From contig JADJKB010000005.1 of NCBI GenBank assembly GCA_016706225.1, forward strand, positions 1,116,001 to 1,180,000: 64,000 nucleotides of DNA, read 5' to 3'. Positions 33,680 to 41,436 of this stretch are shown here, piece after piece. The stretch comes from Myxococcales bacterium (GTDB lineage: Bacteria > Myxococcota_A > Polyangia > Polyangiales > Polyangiaceae). Every line of letters begins with the position of its first letter. The first letter of the stretch is position 1. The notes under the pieces were generated by a model. It was not told where the DNA came from. It did not search any database and saw only the letters and a list, made by a program, of their open reading frames with translations. Made by a program: the position numbers and the translations under genes.

Positions 33680-35842
33680 GTGCTCGACGTCTCACAGCTC
33701 GTCTCTCGAGTGCAGGGTTACCAGCCCGCGGCCGACACCGATCTGATTCGGAAAGCCTACCACTACTCCGAGTGGGCCCACCGCGAGCAGATGCGCAAGA
33801 GCGGGGATCCGTACTTCATCCACCCGGTCAGCGTCGCCGACATCATCACGCAGCTGCGCCTGGACACCGCCAGTGTGTGCGCGGGGTTGCTGCACGACGT
33901 GGTCGAGGACACCGGCGCCACCCGCGAAGACATCGCCCGGGAGTTCGGCGACGAGGTCGCGCACCTGGTCGACGGGGTCACCAAGCTGGGCAAGATCAAC
34001 TTCACCAGCAAAGAAGACCGCCAGGCGGAGAGCTTCCGCAAGATGGTCGTGGCCATGGCCCAGGACATCCGTGTGCTCCTGGTGAAGCTGTGTGACCGCC
34101 TCGACAACATGCGCACGCTCCAGCACATGAGCGCCGAGGGCCAGGAGCGCATCGCCCGCGAGACGCTGGAGATCTACGCGCCGCTGGCCAACCGCCTCGG
34201 CATTCAGCTGCTCAAGAGCGAGCTGGAAGATCTCTCGTTCCAGTACCTGGACCACGACGGCTACAAGGCCATCAGCCAGAAGCTCGCCAAGACCAAGAAG
34301 GAGCGCGAGCGTTACATCGAGGGGGTGTGTCGCACCATCTCGTCGCGGCTGGCCGAGCACGGCTTCGGCGCCGACGTGACCGGGCGCGCCAAACACCTCT
34401 ACTCGATCTACCGGAAGATGAAGTCGATGCAGAGCGACTTCGAGCAGATCTACGACATCCTGGCGTTCCGCATCTGTGTCGAGTCCGTGGCGGACTGCTA
34501 CGCGGTGCTCGGGGTGATGCACTCGAAGTGGATGCCGGTGCCGGGACGCTTCAAGGACTACATCGCGCTGCCGAAACCCAACATGTACCAGTCGCTGCAC
34601 ACGGCCGTGATCGGACCGGGCCGCCAGCGCATCGAAATTCAGATCCGCACCCACGAAATGAACCGCGTCGCCGAGCACGGCGTGGCGGCGCACTGGAAGT
34701 ACAAGGAGCGCATCTCCGGCGGGGTCGACCCGAGCGCCGCCGAGAAGTTCGGCTGGCTGCGGGAGCTCGCGGATTTCCAGCGTCACCTCAAGGACCCGGC
34801 GGAGTTCCTCGAGAGTGTGAAGATCGATCTGTTCCCGGACGAGATCTACGTCTTCACACCCAAGGGCGACGTGCGCATGTTCCCGCGCAGCTCGACCCCA
34901 ATCGATTTTGCGTACTCGATCCACACCGAGGTCGGCAATCGCTGCTCTGGCGCCCGCGCCAATGGCCAGATTGTCCCGCTGCGTTACAAGATGCGCAGCG
35001 GCGACGTGATCGAGGTGATGACGTCGCCCCAGCAGCACCCGAGCAAGGACTGGCTCGACTACACGGTGACAACGCGCGCGCGCAACCGCGTGCGAACCTT
35101 CCTGCGCAGCGAGCAGCGCGAAAAGAGCATCAACCTCGGCCGCGAGCTGCTCGACAGCGCGATGCGCGAGGCCGGCATGAGCCTCACGCGCCTGCTGAAG
35201 AACGAAGACGAGCAGCGGAAGCTCTGGGAGGCGCACAAGACCGGCACCTGGGACGAGCTGCTCTTGACCATTGGCTACGGCAAGCTCGAGACCGAAGATG
35301 TCATTGCGACGCTGCGTGCCAAGTCGCCTGCCGGCAGCACGGAGCCGCCGCCGGAGCTGAAGACGGGCCGCATCGAGCAGCTGGTGCGCAAGGTCACCGG
35401 CAAGGACACCGGCGGCATCAAGGTCAGCGGCGTCGACGATGTGCTCGTGCGGTACGCCAAATGCTGCAACCCGCTCCCCGGTGACTCGATCATCGGTTTC
35501 ATCACCCGCGGCCGGGGCGTGACCATCCATCGGCGGGAGTGCGCGAAGGCGTTCGACACCGATCCCGAGCGGCGCATCGACGTGTCGTGGGACAGCAAGG
35601 CGAAGATCAACCGCCCGGTGCAACTCAAGGTCACCACCAGCAACAAACCCGGCATCTTGGCCAACGTGAGCCAGACCTTCAGCGCCCAGAAGATCAACAT
35701 CAGCGAGGCGAACTGCCGCGCGCAAGACGACGGCCGGGCGTGCAACATCTTCACGTTCTTCGTGGGCGACCTGAACCAGCTGAAGAACGTGATGAAGGCC
35801 CTCACCAAGGTGAGCGGCGTCGTGGACGTCGAGCGGGTGTAG
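33680..35842 (+). CDS. rel: Bifunctional (p)ppGpp synthetase/hydrolase (Rel/SpoT)
   Basis: 720 residues from GTG at 33680, where family homology starts (VLDVSQLVSRVQGY); an ATG at 33608 would add unrelated residues. HD hydrolase domain with HDVVEDT (His72) and the usual downstream KLGKINF segment; synthetase domain with GRFKDYIALPKPNMYQSLHT, the RFKD form of bifunctional Rel rather than the EFDD of monofunctional RelA. Then TGS (VFTPKGDVRMFPRSSTPIDFAY), a zinc-finger/CC region with KCCNPLPGD, and a C-terminal ACT domain. It makes and degrades the stringent-response alarmone, important in myxobacterial starvation and development. Confidence 0.96.
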   Translation: MLDVSQLVSRVQGYQPAADTDLIRKAYHYSEWAHREQMRKSGDPYFIHPVSVADIITQLRLDTASVCAGLLHDVVEDTGATREDIAREFGDEVAHLVDGVTKLGKINFTSKEDRQAESFRKMVVAMAQDIRVLLVKLCDRLDNMRTLQHMSAEGQERIARETLEIYAPLANRLGIQLLKSELEDLSFQYLDHDGYKAISQKLAKTKKERERYIEGVCRTISSRLAEHGFGADVTGRAKHLYSIYRKMKSMQSDFEQIYDILAFRICVESVADCYAVLGVMHSKWMPVPGRFKDYIALPKPNMYQSLHTAVIGPGRQRIEIQIRTHEMNRVAEHGVAAHWKYKERISGGVDPSAAEKFGWLRELADFQRHLKDPAEFLESVKIDLFPDEIYVFTPKGDVRMFPRSSTPIDFAYSIHTEVGNRCSGARANGQIVPLRYKMRSGDVIEVMTSPQQHPSKDWLDYTVTTRARNRVRTFLRSEQREKSINLGRELLDSAMREAGMSLTRLLKNEDEQRKLWEAHKTGTWDELLLTIGYGKLETEDVIATLRAKSPAGSTEPPPELKTGRIEQLVRKVTGKDTGGIKVSGVDDVLVRYAKCCNPLPGDSIIGFITRGRGVTIHRRECAKAFDTDPERRIDVSWDSKAKINRPVQLKVTTSNKPGILANVSQTFSAQKINISEANCRAQDDGRACNIFTFFVGDLNQLKNVMKALTKVSGVVDVERV

Positions 35843-35859
35843 GCCGCCCGAGCCGGCCG

Positions 35860-36060
35860 CGTCAGCGGAGGATTTTCGCACCGCGGAAACGGGCGCGCTG
35901 GGCGGCGCGGGGCGGAGGAGTGTTTGCGAGGGGCGGCGCGGGGCGGCGAGGGGAGCGCGCATGCGCGGCGCGGGGATGAGGGCAGAGGGGCAGGGGAAAA
36001 GCGCAAGGGGCAAGGGGCAAGGGGCAAGGGGAAAACCGGGAAGCGAGGAGCGGGGAGCGA
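35860..36060. repeat. G-rich low-complexity repeats, left copy of an inverted pair
   Basis: Runs such as AAGCGCAAGGGGCAAGGGG, repeated CAAGGGG units (36005-36035), GGCGCGGGGCGG and GAGCGGGGAGCGAG. No gene. The CAAGGGG/AAGCGC motifs reappear as their reverse complement at 37700-37772, so the genes between (36243-37675) lie between inverted low-complexity repeats. Confidence 0.75.
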
Positions 36061-36089
36061 GCAGTGGGGAGCGAGGAGCGGGTGGGGAC

Positions 36090-36228
36090 TGCTCGTTCGG
36101 TAATTGATTTTGCCGCCGTGCTCGCGTGGGTCAAGGCCGAGCCGCGGCTTCGCCGCGGTGCTCGCTGCGCTCGCAGCCTTGACCCGCGCTGTGCGCGGCA
36201 GCGGGACGCGAGCGCTCCGAACGAGCAG
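36090..36228. repeat. Branched inverted-repeat element (139 bp)
   Basis: Closed by a perfect 12-bp stem, CTGCTCGTTCGG at 36090-36101 with its complement at 36217-36228. Inside is a second stem of 14 bp with one mismatch (36124-36137 with 36176-36189, GGTCAAGGC/GCCTTGACC) and a perfect hairpin CCGCGG-CTTCG-CCGCGG at 36142-36158. As RNA or cruciform DNA it would be multi-armed. It ends 14 bp before the four-helix-bundle gene. Confidence 0.65.
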
Positions 36229-36242
36229 GAAGAGAGACGCGA

Positions 36243-36569
36243 ATGTTGAGGATCTATTCGGTGGTGCTGGGGGTGATTCGGGGACTGCGACCGGTGCTGG
36301 CGGTCGTGGAACGCAAGGACGGTGACCTCGGGCGGCACCTCAGGCGGTGCTCGGCCAGTGTCGGTTTGAACTTGGAGGAGGGCATGTACTCCAGGGGACG
36401 CAGTCGCGCGGCGAAGTACCATGTTGCACTCGGCTCCGCGCGCGAGACCCTCGCGTGCCTCGAGGTCGCGGAGGCGTTCGGCTACATCCGGGGTGTCGAC
36501 CCGGCTCTGCAAGCGGAGCTTCGGCAGATCGTGGGCACCCTGGTCCGCCTGGTCGAGCGGGCGGTGTAA
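36243..36569 (+). CDS. Four-helix-bundle protein (23S rRNA intervening-sequence protein family)
   Basis: 108 residues, ATG at 36243. The pattern VIRGLRPVLAVVERKDGDLGRHLRRCSASVGLNLEEG followed by SRAAKYHVALGSARETLACLEVAEAFGYI is that of the four-helix-bundle family found in Leptospira 23S rRNA intervening sequences and in Avd accessory proteins of diversity-generating retroelements (PF05635 type). In those cases it binds nucleic acid. No reverse transcriptase or rRNA is nearby. It sits immediately behind the branched inverted repeat, which may be its target; that is inference. Confidence 0.8.
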   Translation: MLRIYSVVLGVIRGLRPVLAVVERKDGDLGRHLRRCSASVGLNLEEGMYSRGRSRAAKYHVALGSARETLACLEVAEAFGYIRGVDPALQAELRQIVGTLVRLVERAV

Positions 36570-36616
36570 GCTCGCGGATCTCGCGGGATTCGCCGCGGGC
36601 CCCCATCAAAGCGTAT

Positions 36617-36639
36617 ATACGTCGTTTCCAAAGACGTAT
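36617..36639. promoter_or_regulatory. Operator-like inverted repeat before toxin-antitoxin-like pair
   Basis: ATACGTC-n9-GACGTAT, a perfect 7-bp inverted repeat, ends 8 bp before the ATG at 36648. It lies in a locally AT-rich stretch (GCGTATATAC) unlike the surrounding DNA and would overlap the promoter or ribosome-binding region, as in autoregulated toxin-antitoxin operons. Confidence 0.5.
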
Positions 36640-36647
36640 GCACAGAA

Positions 36648-37142
36648 ATGCGCTACCTTGTCTGCGTGTTGGTCGCGATCGCACGCCAGCTCGACCACTG
36701 GCTCATCGAGCGGAGCGCTGAGCTTCGGGGCGATGGCCTGCCGGCCTACGCGCACGCCGAAATCAAGGTTGTTGGGCAAGCCGCCTTGCTCGAGGCTGGC
36801 GTGCCCTTGCAGCTGGCGGCCACCAAGGACGTCGATGTCCGCGCCAGCTATGAGTTTGCGGTCGAGCAGGAGTTTCGACGCTTGCTCGAAGAAAACGGCA
36901 GGGTGCTCGATCCCGTCGGGCACGAAGCCTGGATGCCGAGGGAGACCCGATACACTGCGCTTTACTCTGGCAAGCTCGTCACCCTGCTCGTTGCCGATGC
37001 GGATGCAATCCTGGTGTCGAAGGCACTGAAGGCCCCGGCGAAGAATCGTCCACTGATCACGGAGTACCTGGCGAAGGGCGCATCGACGCGGTTCTTCGAC
37101 CTTGCGAAGCGGTACGGTGTGGACCTGGAGCAGTTCACATGA
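36648..37142 (+). CDS. Nucleotidyltransferase-like protein (DUF6036-like), toxin-antitoxin-like partner 1
   Basis: 164 residues. The N-terminal helix QLDHWLIERSAELRG is followed by AEIKVVGQAALLEAGV and TKDVDVRASYEFAVEQEF, a layout of minimal nucleotidyltransferases (DxD-like DVDV), then LVTLLVADADAILVSKALKAPAKNR, as in DUF6036-type proteins paired with small partners. The catalytic G-S motif is not evident, so activity is uncertain. It overlaps the next gene by ATGA. With an operator-like palindrome just upstream the pair resembles a toxin-antitoxin unit. Confidence 0.55.
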   Translation: MRYLVCVLVAIARQLDHWLIERSAELRGDGLPAYAHAEIKVVGQAALLEAGVPLQLAATKDVDVRASYEFAVEQEFRRLLEENGRVLDPVGHEAWMPRETRYTALYSGKLVTLLVADADAILVSKALKAPAKNRPLITEYLAKGASTRFFDLAKRYGVDLEQFT

Positions 37143-37675
37143 GCCTGACGGGAGCGGAGCTCCAGGCGCGCGCGAAGAGGCGCTTCGCGCAGCTTCAGCG
37201 CGGGCGGCGAGATCCTCGCTACGCACGAGTGCTCGGCCGGTTGTGTGCCTTGGGCCTGGTCGTGACCAACTTCGAGGTCGAACGCTACACGCGCGCGATC
37301 ACCATCGATGACGCGCTGTGGGTTGGCAAGCTCGAGCCGCGAGTGTTGGAGCTGCTGCCGGCGCTGGTCGTGAAAGCGCCCGCGCTGTTCGTCGATGCCC
37401 GAGCGCTGCCCCCGGATCTGGCGCAGGCCGTTCGTGCGCTCCGACGCGGTGAGCCGCCCGAAGATTTTCGCGGCATCCCCGGTCGGGACCTCGTAAAGTG
37501 GCTGCCCCGCGTGGGTCGAAAAGACAAGTTGCCGAGCCTGACGAAGGCCTTTCGGCTGCGACAAGAAGACCTGAAGCTCCTGGCTCGTCTCAGCCATCAG
37601 CTTGGAATTACCGAGACGGACGTGGTGCGCCGCGGCCTCCGTAGCCTCGCCGCGTCTGAGCTGCTCGACGACTGA
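37139..37675 (+). CDS. RHH-like C-terminal protein, toxin-antitoxin-like partner 2
   Basis: 178 residues, ATG overlapping the previous stop. The N-terminal ~130 residues are of unknown fold (alpha/beta, basic start AKRRFAQLQRGRRDPRYARVL). The C-terminal ~35 residues, RLRQEDLKLLARLSHQLGI followed by TETDVVRRGLRSLAASEL, read like a ribbon-helix-helix or arc-type DNA-binding helix pair. A DNA-binding second member plus a nucleotidyltransferase-like first member fits a toxin-antitoxin or addiction operon, but homologues were not available to test this. Confidence 0.55.
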   Translation: MSLTGAELQARAKRRFAQLQRGRRDPRYARVLGRLCALGLVVTNFEVERYTRAITIDDALWVGKLEPRVLELLPALVVKAPALFVDARALPPDLAQAVRALRRGEPPEDFRGIPGRDLVKWLPRVGRKDKLPSLTKAFRLRQEDLKLLARLSHQLGITETDVVRRGLRSLAASELLDD

Positions 37676-37699
37676 AGCGGGTGCCGCGCTCGCTTGCCC

Positions 37700-37772
37700 G
37701 TCCTCTCTGCTCTTCGCGCTTTGCCCCTCCCCCTTGCGCTTTGCCCCTTGCCCCTTCTCGCTTGCCCGTCGA
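37700..37772. repeat. C-rich low-complexity repeats, right copy of an inverted pair
   Basis: GCGCTTTGCCCC and CCTTGCCCCTTCTCGCTTGC units, the reverse complement of the CAAGGGGCAAGGGG/AAGCGC motifs at ~36000-36035. Lies between the RHH-like gene and the start of the serine-hydrolase homologue; any translation through it is artefactual. Confidence 0.7.
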
Positions 37773-37782
37773 AGGTCGTGCC

Positions 37783-39348
37783 GTGCTCTCCCGTCGCAGG
37801 TGGTTGCTCGGTGCCGCGGCGCTCGCCGCCCCGCTGCCGGGCTGTTACGCCAAACCGCCGAAGCCGTACCCCTACGCAGCCACGCCAGAGGAAGAGCTTC
37901 GCGAGCGCGTCGCCGCGCGGGTCCGGGCGTTTCAGGCGAGCGCGCCCGACGCCGGAGTTGCCGTTGGCATCTGGCGAGACGGACGCCCGAGTGTGTTCGG
38001 CTTCGGGCGCACGACGTATCACGATCCGCATCCGCCGAACGCGGACGCGCTGTTCGAGCTCGGTTCGCTCGCCGAGACCCTCGTCGGTGTCCTGCTCGCT
38101 GAGATGGTCGCCCGAAAGCGTGCGGCCTTCGATGGCCCCGCGCAGGAGCTCCTGCCGCCGAGCCTGAAGCTGCCGGCCGATGGCGGGGGGGAGATCACGC
38201 TTCGGCAGCTGGCGCTGCACACCTCGGGTCTTCCCGCAGTGCCCGACCTCGAGCGTGTCGCCGGGGACGAGGCTGCGCTCACTGCGCTGTTGGCGAAGGC
38301 CAAGCTCGAGACGCCACCCGGTGCGCGCTTTCAGCCCTCGAACCTCGGCATTGCGCTGCTCGGGCACGCCCTCGCGACGCGTGAGGGGCGGTCCATCGGC
38401 TGGCTCTGCAGGAATCGCATCGCCGCGCCCCTCGGCATGCTGTCGACCACGACCTTCGAGCGCGACGCCGCGTTCGACGACAATCGCCTGGTCGAGGGGA
38501 GGGACGCTCGCGGCGCGCGCGTCGCTCCGCGCTTCGACGTGCCGATGTTGTCGGTCGGTGCGCAGCGCACGAGCTTGAACGATCTCTTGCGGCTGTTGCA
38601 GGCCGTGCTCGTGCCGGGGCAAAGTTTGCTCGGCGCGGCGATCTTCTCAGCCATCGACCAGCGTCGTCCACTCGGTGATGGAACCGAGGTCGTCATCGGT
38701 TGGCGCAGTGACCCAGCTCGCGGCGTGCTCTGGCAGGCCGGGTCGTCGCCTGGGTTCCGCGCGGGGCTGTGGGTCGAGCGCCAGAGTGCGCGGGCCATCG
38801 CGGTGCTGGCGGCCTCCGCGAGCATCGACGTGCGGGCGCTACTGTTCGAGCTCGCGCGAGAGGAGGCGTTGCCGTCGAGTCGGGCGATTGCGCAGGGCGG
38901 TCCGGTGGTGCAGTCGCTACCGCCGACCGCGATCCGTGCCGACGTGGTGATCGACGGCAAGCTGCGTTTCGCGGGGCATCGGGTCGAGAGCGTCGTGGTC
39001 AGCCCCGGCGACGCACTGCGTGTGGTGTTGTACTGGCAATGCCTCGCGCGCATGCCGGAGGATTTGCAGGTGAGCGTCGTGGGCATGGATGAGAGCGGGC
39101 GCGAGCGGCTCAGGGCGGATCACTATCCGGCAGGGGGTCGGTACCCGACGTATCGATGGCGGCCGGGTGATGTGGTGGAGGACGAGCTCGTGGTCGTGGT
39201 GCCAGCGGGCTACGATGCGGGTCGCCTCACGTTGTGGCTTGGCCTGACCGGCTCAGGGCGCCCGCTCCTGCCGGGGCCGGCCCGGGACGTCGATCTGGCC
39301 GGTCGCATCCGCGGACCGAGCGTCGAGGTCGTCCGTGGATCCCCCTGA
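37783..39348 (+). CDS. Beta-lactamase-fold lipoprotein, probably catalytically inactive
   Basis: A GTG at 37783 gives 521 residues starting with a Tat-like lipoprotein signal (SRRRWLLGAAALAAPLPGC). An earlier in-frame start would translate low-complexity repeat. Residues ~30-370 have the serine beta-lactamase/DD-peptidase fold. The SxxK motif, however, reads SLAE (Ser95, Glu98) and the YxN motif reads PSN (Pro185-Asn187), so both general-base residues are missing. The C-terminal ~140 residues form a separate beta-rich domain. Expected to be an envelope-anchored binding protein rather than an enzyme. Confidence 0.78.
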   Translation: MLSRRRWLLGAAALAAPLPGCYAKPPKPYPYAATPEEELRERVAARVRAFQASAPDAGVAVGIWRDGRPSVFGFGRTTYHDPHPPNADALFELGSLAETLVGVLLAEMVARKRAAFDGPAQELLPPSLKLPADGGGEITLRQLALHTSGLPAVPDLERVAGDEAALTALLAKAKLETPPGARFQPSNLGIALLGHALATREGRSIGWLCRNRIAAPLGMLSTTTFERDAAFDDNRLVEGRDARGARVAPRFDVPMLSVGAQRTSLNDLLRLLQAVLVPGQSLLGAAIFSAIDQRRPLGDGTEVVIGWRSDPARGVLWQAGSSPGFRAGLWVERQSARAIAVLAASASIDVRALLFELAREEALPSSRAIAQGGPVVQSLPPTAIRADVVIDGKLRFAGHRVESVVVSPGDALRVVLYWQCLARMPEDLQVSVVGMDESGRERLRADHYPAGGRYPTYRWRPGDVVEDELVVVVPAGYDAGRLTLWLGLTGSGRPLLPGPARDVDLAGRIRGPSVEVVRGSP

Positions 39349-39413
39349 AAAAATGCCCTTTCCGGCACCGGCCCAGCGCCCGCCGCAGGCTCCCCCGCGG
39401 CCCCAACCCGCGC

Positions 39414-39442
39414 TTGACACGCTTCGGGCCGAGCGGTAGTTA
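39414..39442 (+). promoter_or_regulatory. Sigma-70-type promoter of tRNA-Gly
   Basis: TTGACA at 39414-39419, 17-bp spacer, then TAGTTA at 39437-39442; the tRNA begins 12 bp after the -10. Confidence 0.7.
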
Positions 39443-40858
39443 CACGCCCTTCCGCGGGAGTAACTCAGCGGTAGAGTGCCACCTTGCCAAGGTGGACGTC
39501 GAGGGTTCGAATCCCTTCTCCCGCTCCGAAAGATCGAGTGTGAAATCCGCCGGTTGAGCTTCAGCGCTCAGCCGGCGTTTTTCGTTTTGCCTCCTGTGCA
39601 TACCCCGATGCATACCCCGGGCACCTGGGTTTGGGGTTCCGCTGTGGACTTGCCGGAACTGCGCGAGCGACACCACGCGGGCCAGGCTGAGCCGCATCTC
39701 GTCGGCGCTGACCGTCGAGTAGCGGCGCTGCATGGCCTCCGTGGCGTGACCGGACACCGCCCGCGTCACCACGTCCGAGACCTCCGCCGCGCGCGCCAGA
39801 TCCTGGAACGTGCGGCGCATGGCCCGGGGCGTGACGCGCTTCTGGAGGCCCATGGCCTTCGCCACGGCCCTGAAGGGCTTGTCCAAGGCCGAGCGCGACA
39901 AGAAGCCGCCCACGGTCGAGGGAAAGAGCAGGTCCGAGTCCTGCATGGGCCCTTCCGGGAGCTGCTCGACGTGCCAGCGGAGGATCTCCATCAGCTCGTC
40001 GGGCAGGCTCAGCCTCTGGTGGCGCTTGGTCTTGGTGGTGTTCATGACCTCTTCGCCCACCGTCTGCGAGCGCCTGATCAGCAGCACGCCGTCGTCCCAC
40101 AGCACGTCGGGCTTGCCGCCGCGCCGCCGCAGCGGACGCAGCGTCGACGGGCGTGACCCCGTCGCGATGCCGATGGCCGTGATGGCGAAGTACTGCGGGA
40201 AGAGGGCTCGCATCTTCGCGAGAAAGAGAGGGACCTCGTCGGGTTCGAGCGCATTCGGCTCTTCTTCCGAGTAGGTCTCCCACTCGCTCGTGTCGAACGG
40301 TTTGACGCCCAGCATCGGGTTCCGCTCGAGCTCCAGCTCCGCCACGGCCGAGCCCACGATGACGCGCAAGACTGCGAGCCACGTGTTCGCGGTGTTCGGA
40401 GACAGGTTCTCTTCGTGGATCCTCTTGCCGAGCTCCGCGCGCCAGCTCTCGATGTGCTGGCGCCTGAGCTCGTTCAAGGGCAGGGCGCCGAAGCGCGGGA
40501 TGAGGTGGTGCTCCAAAGTGGAGCCCCACTTCTGCCGCCCCTGGGCGCTCTTGATTTCAGCGGTCATGATCTTTCGCTCGAGCAAGGACACGGCGTAGTC
40601 GCAGAAGAGCGGCGTCCGAGGACTCGGCTCGATCACGCCCGAGGCGTGTCCGACCTCCTCCCAGAGCAGCTTCTCGGCGACGCGCGCCTCCGTCACCTGC
40701 GGCAGCGTCAATCGAACTTCTTTCCTTTTCCCCGTCTGCGGGTCGCGGAATCTCCGGCGAACGAGGAATCCGCCCTCCTTCCTCCGAAAGACCCCCGGCA
40801 AGCACGGCCGCGGGTCGAGCCAACTGTTCCACTGCTTCTTCCATCTCACTTTGTCCAT
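39440..40858 (-). CDS. Tyrosine recombinase/integrase
   Basis: The ATG at 40858 (MDKVRWKK) is preferred over one at 40882, giving 472 residues. N-terminal arm-type domain (GGFLVRRRFRDPQTGKR), SAM-like core-binding domain (~85-200), then the catalytic domain with the first Arg in TGSRPSTLRPLR, PRAMRRTFQDLAR (in place of HxxR), and SGHATEAMQRRYSTV with His and the Tyr nucleophile. The last ~30 residues (EKGFEPSTSTLARWHST) are the antisense of tRNA-Gly, a typical result of integration at a tRNA 3' end. Presumably it inserts the island. Confidence 0.9.
   Translation of the reverse strand: MDKVRWKKQWNSWLDPRPCLPGVFRRKEGGFLVRRRFRDPQTGKRKEVRLTLPQVTEARVAEKLLWEEVGHASGVIEPSPRTPLFCDYAVSLLERKIMTAEIKSAQGRQKWGSTLEHHLIPRFGALPLNELRRQHIESWRAELGKRIHEENLSPNTANTWLAVLRVIVGSAVAELELERNPMLGVKPFDTSEWETYSEEEPNALEPDEVPLFLAKMRALFPQYFAITAIGIATGSRPSTLRPLRRRGGKPDVLWDDGVLLIRRSQTVGEEVMNTTKTKRHQRLSLPDELMEILRWHVEQLPEGPMQDSDLLFPSTVGGFLSRSALDKPFRAVAKAMGLQKRVTPRAMRRTFQDLARAAEVSDVVTRAVSGHATEAMQRRYSTVSADEMRLSLARVVSLAQFRQVHSGTPNPGARGMHRGMHRRQNEKRRLSAEAQPADFTLDLSEREKGFEPSTSTLARWHSTAELLPRKGV
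39454..39525 (+). tRNA. tRNA-Gly (GCC)
   Basis: 72 nt. Acceptor GCGGGAG pairs with CTCCCGC; D-stem ACTC/GAGT; anticodon stem CCACC/GGTGG with loop TTGCCAA, anticodon GCC; T-stem GAGGG/CCCTT with loop TTCGAAT. CCA is not encoded (TCCGAA follows). Its 3' half is the probable attachment site of the integrase next to it. Confidence 0.96.
39548..39582 (+). terminator. Intrinsic terminator after tRNA-Gly
   Basis: 12-bp stem (39548-39559 with 39566-39577, one G-T pair), 6-base loop TTCAGC, then TTTTT at 39578-39582. It would end tRNA transcription. It also lies within the antisense integrase frame. Confidence 0.85.
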
Positions 40859-41093
40859 CGGTGGCTCCCTGTGGAGGCGCACCTGGACGTTCCGGATCCA
40901 GAGTACGCGGGGCCTCGCCTCGCAGGAAGGCGTCGAGATCGCTTCGTGACCACATCAGCGTCCCGCCGCCGCCGCGGCGTCCCACGGGCTGGATCCGGCC
41001 TTCCAATTTGGCCTTTCTCAGCGCGGAGCCGTCCCGATACCCGAGGTATCGGGCGGCCTCTGCCGTGGTCAGGTAGGGACGCGCCGCGGACAT
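40557..41093 (-). CDS. Helix-turn-helix (excisionase-like) regulator
   Basis: Residues ~1-60 form an excisionase/MerR-type HTH (YLTTAEAARYLGYRDGS, then MWSRSDLDAFLRGE). The frame continues for another ~115 residues out of frame inside the integrase gene, overlapping it by about 300 bp; that tail has a low-complexity, basic look and may be a read-through of a lost stop. The DNA-binding head is well supported, the tail is not. It lies 6 bp after the next gene and just before the integrase, the position of an excisionase. Confidence 0.6.
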   Translation of the reverse strand: MSAARPYLTTAEAARYLGYRDGSALRKAKLEGRIQPVGRRGGGGTLMWSRSDLDAFLRGEAPRTLDPERPGAPPQGATDGQSEMEEAVEQLARPAAVLAGGLSEEGGRIPRSPEIPRPADGEKERSSIDAAAGDGGARRREAALGGGRTRLGRDRAESSDAALLRLRRVLARAKDHDR

Positions 41094-41099
41094 CGGCGC

Positions 41100-41297
41100 T
41101 CACTTCTTGGGCTCGACCAGCGGCTGCTCGGTGGTCGCCGGCCCCGACAAGTAGCCGGCCTCGATGAGCACGCGGCGGGCGCGGTGGCCGGCGGCGCCAC
41201 GGACGGGATATCCGTGATACAGTCGCAACAGACTTCGCGGATCTACGTCGGCTTGGACGGCGAGACGGCGGAGGGTCGAGGCGTCGATGCTCTTCAT
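41100..41297 (-). CDS. Small HTH-like regulator
   Basis: 65 residues: STLRRLAVQADVDPRSLLRLY, then VRGAAGHRARRVLIEAGYL, a short helix-turn-helix of a kind common in Sorangium-like genomes (a second-position VDPRS and a later VRG). It could regulate excision or the genes next to it. First gene of a leftward unit leading to the HTH and integrase. Confidence 0.55.
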   Translation of the reverse strand: MKSIDASTLRRLAVQADVDPRSLLRLYHGYPVRGAAGHRARRVLIEAGYLSGPATTEQPLVEPKK

Positions 41298-41436
41298 GGT
41301 GGGGTCTCCAGGACCGCATGATGCCCGCGCCGAATCCGGTCACTTCGCCGTTTGCCAAACCCCCAAGCATGGAGTGATCTCGCGGGGTTGCTGCGCGTCC
41401 TGGCCCAGCGACGGCTGCCGCGTCAGAATTTCCGAC

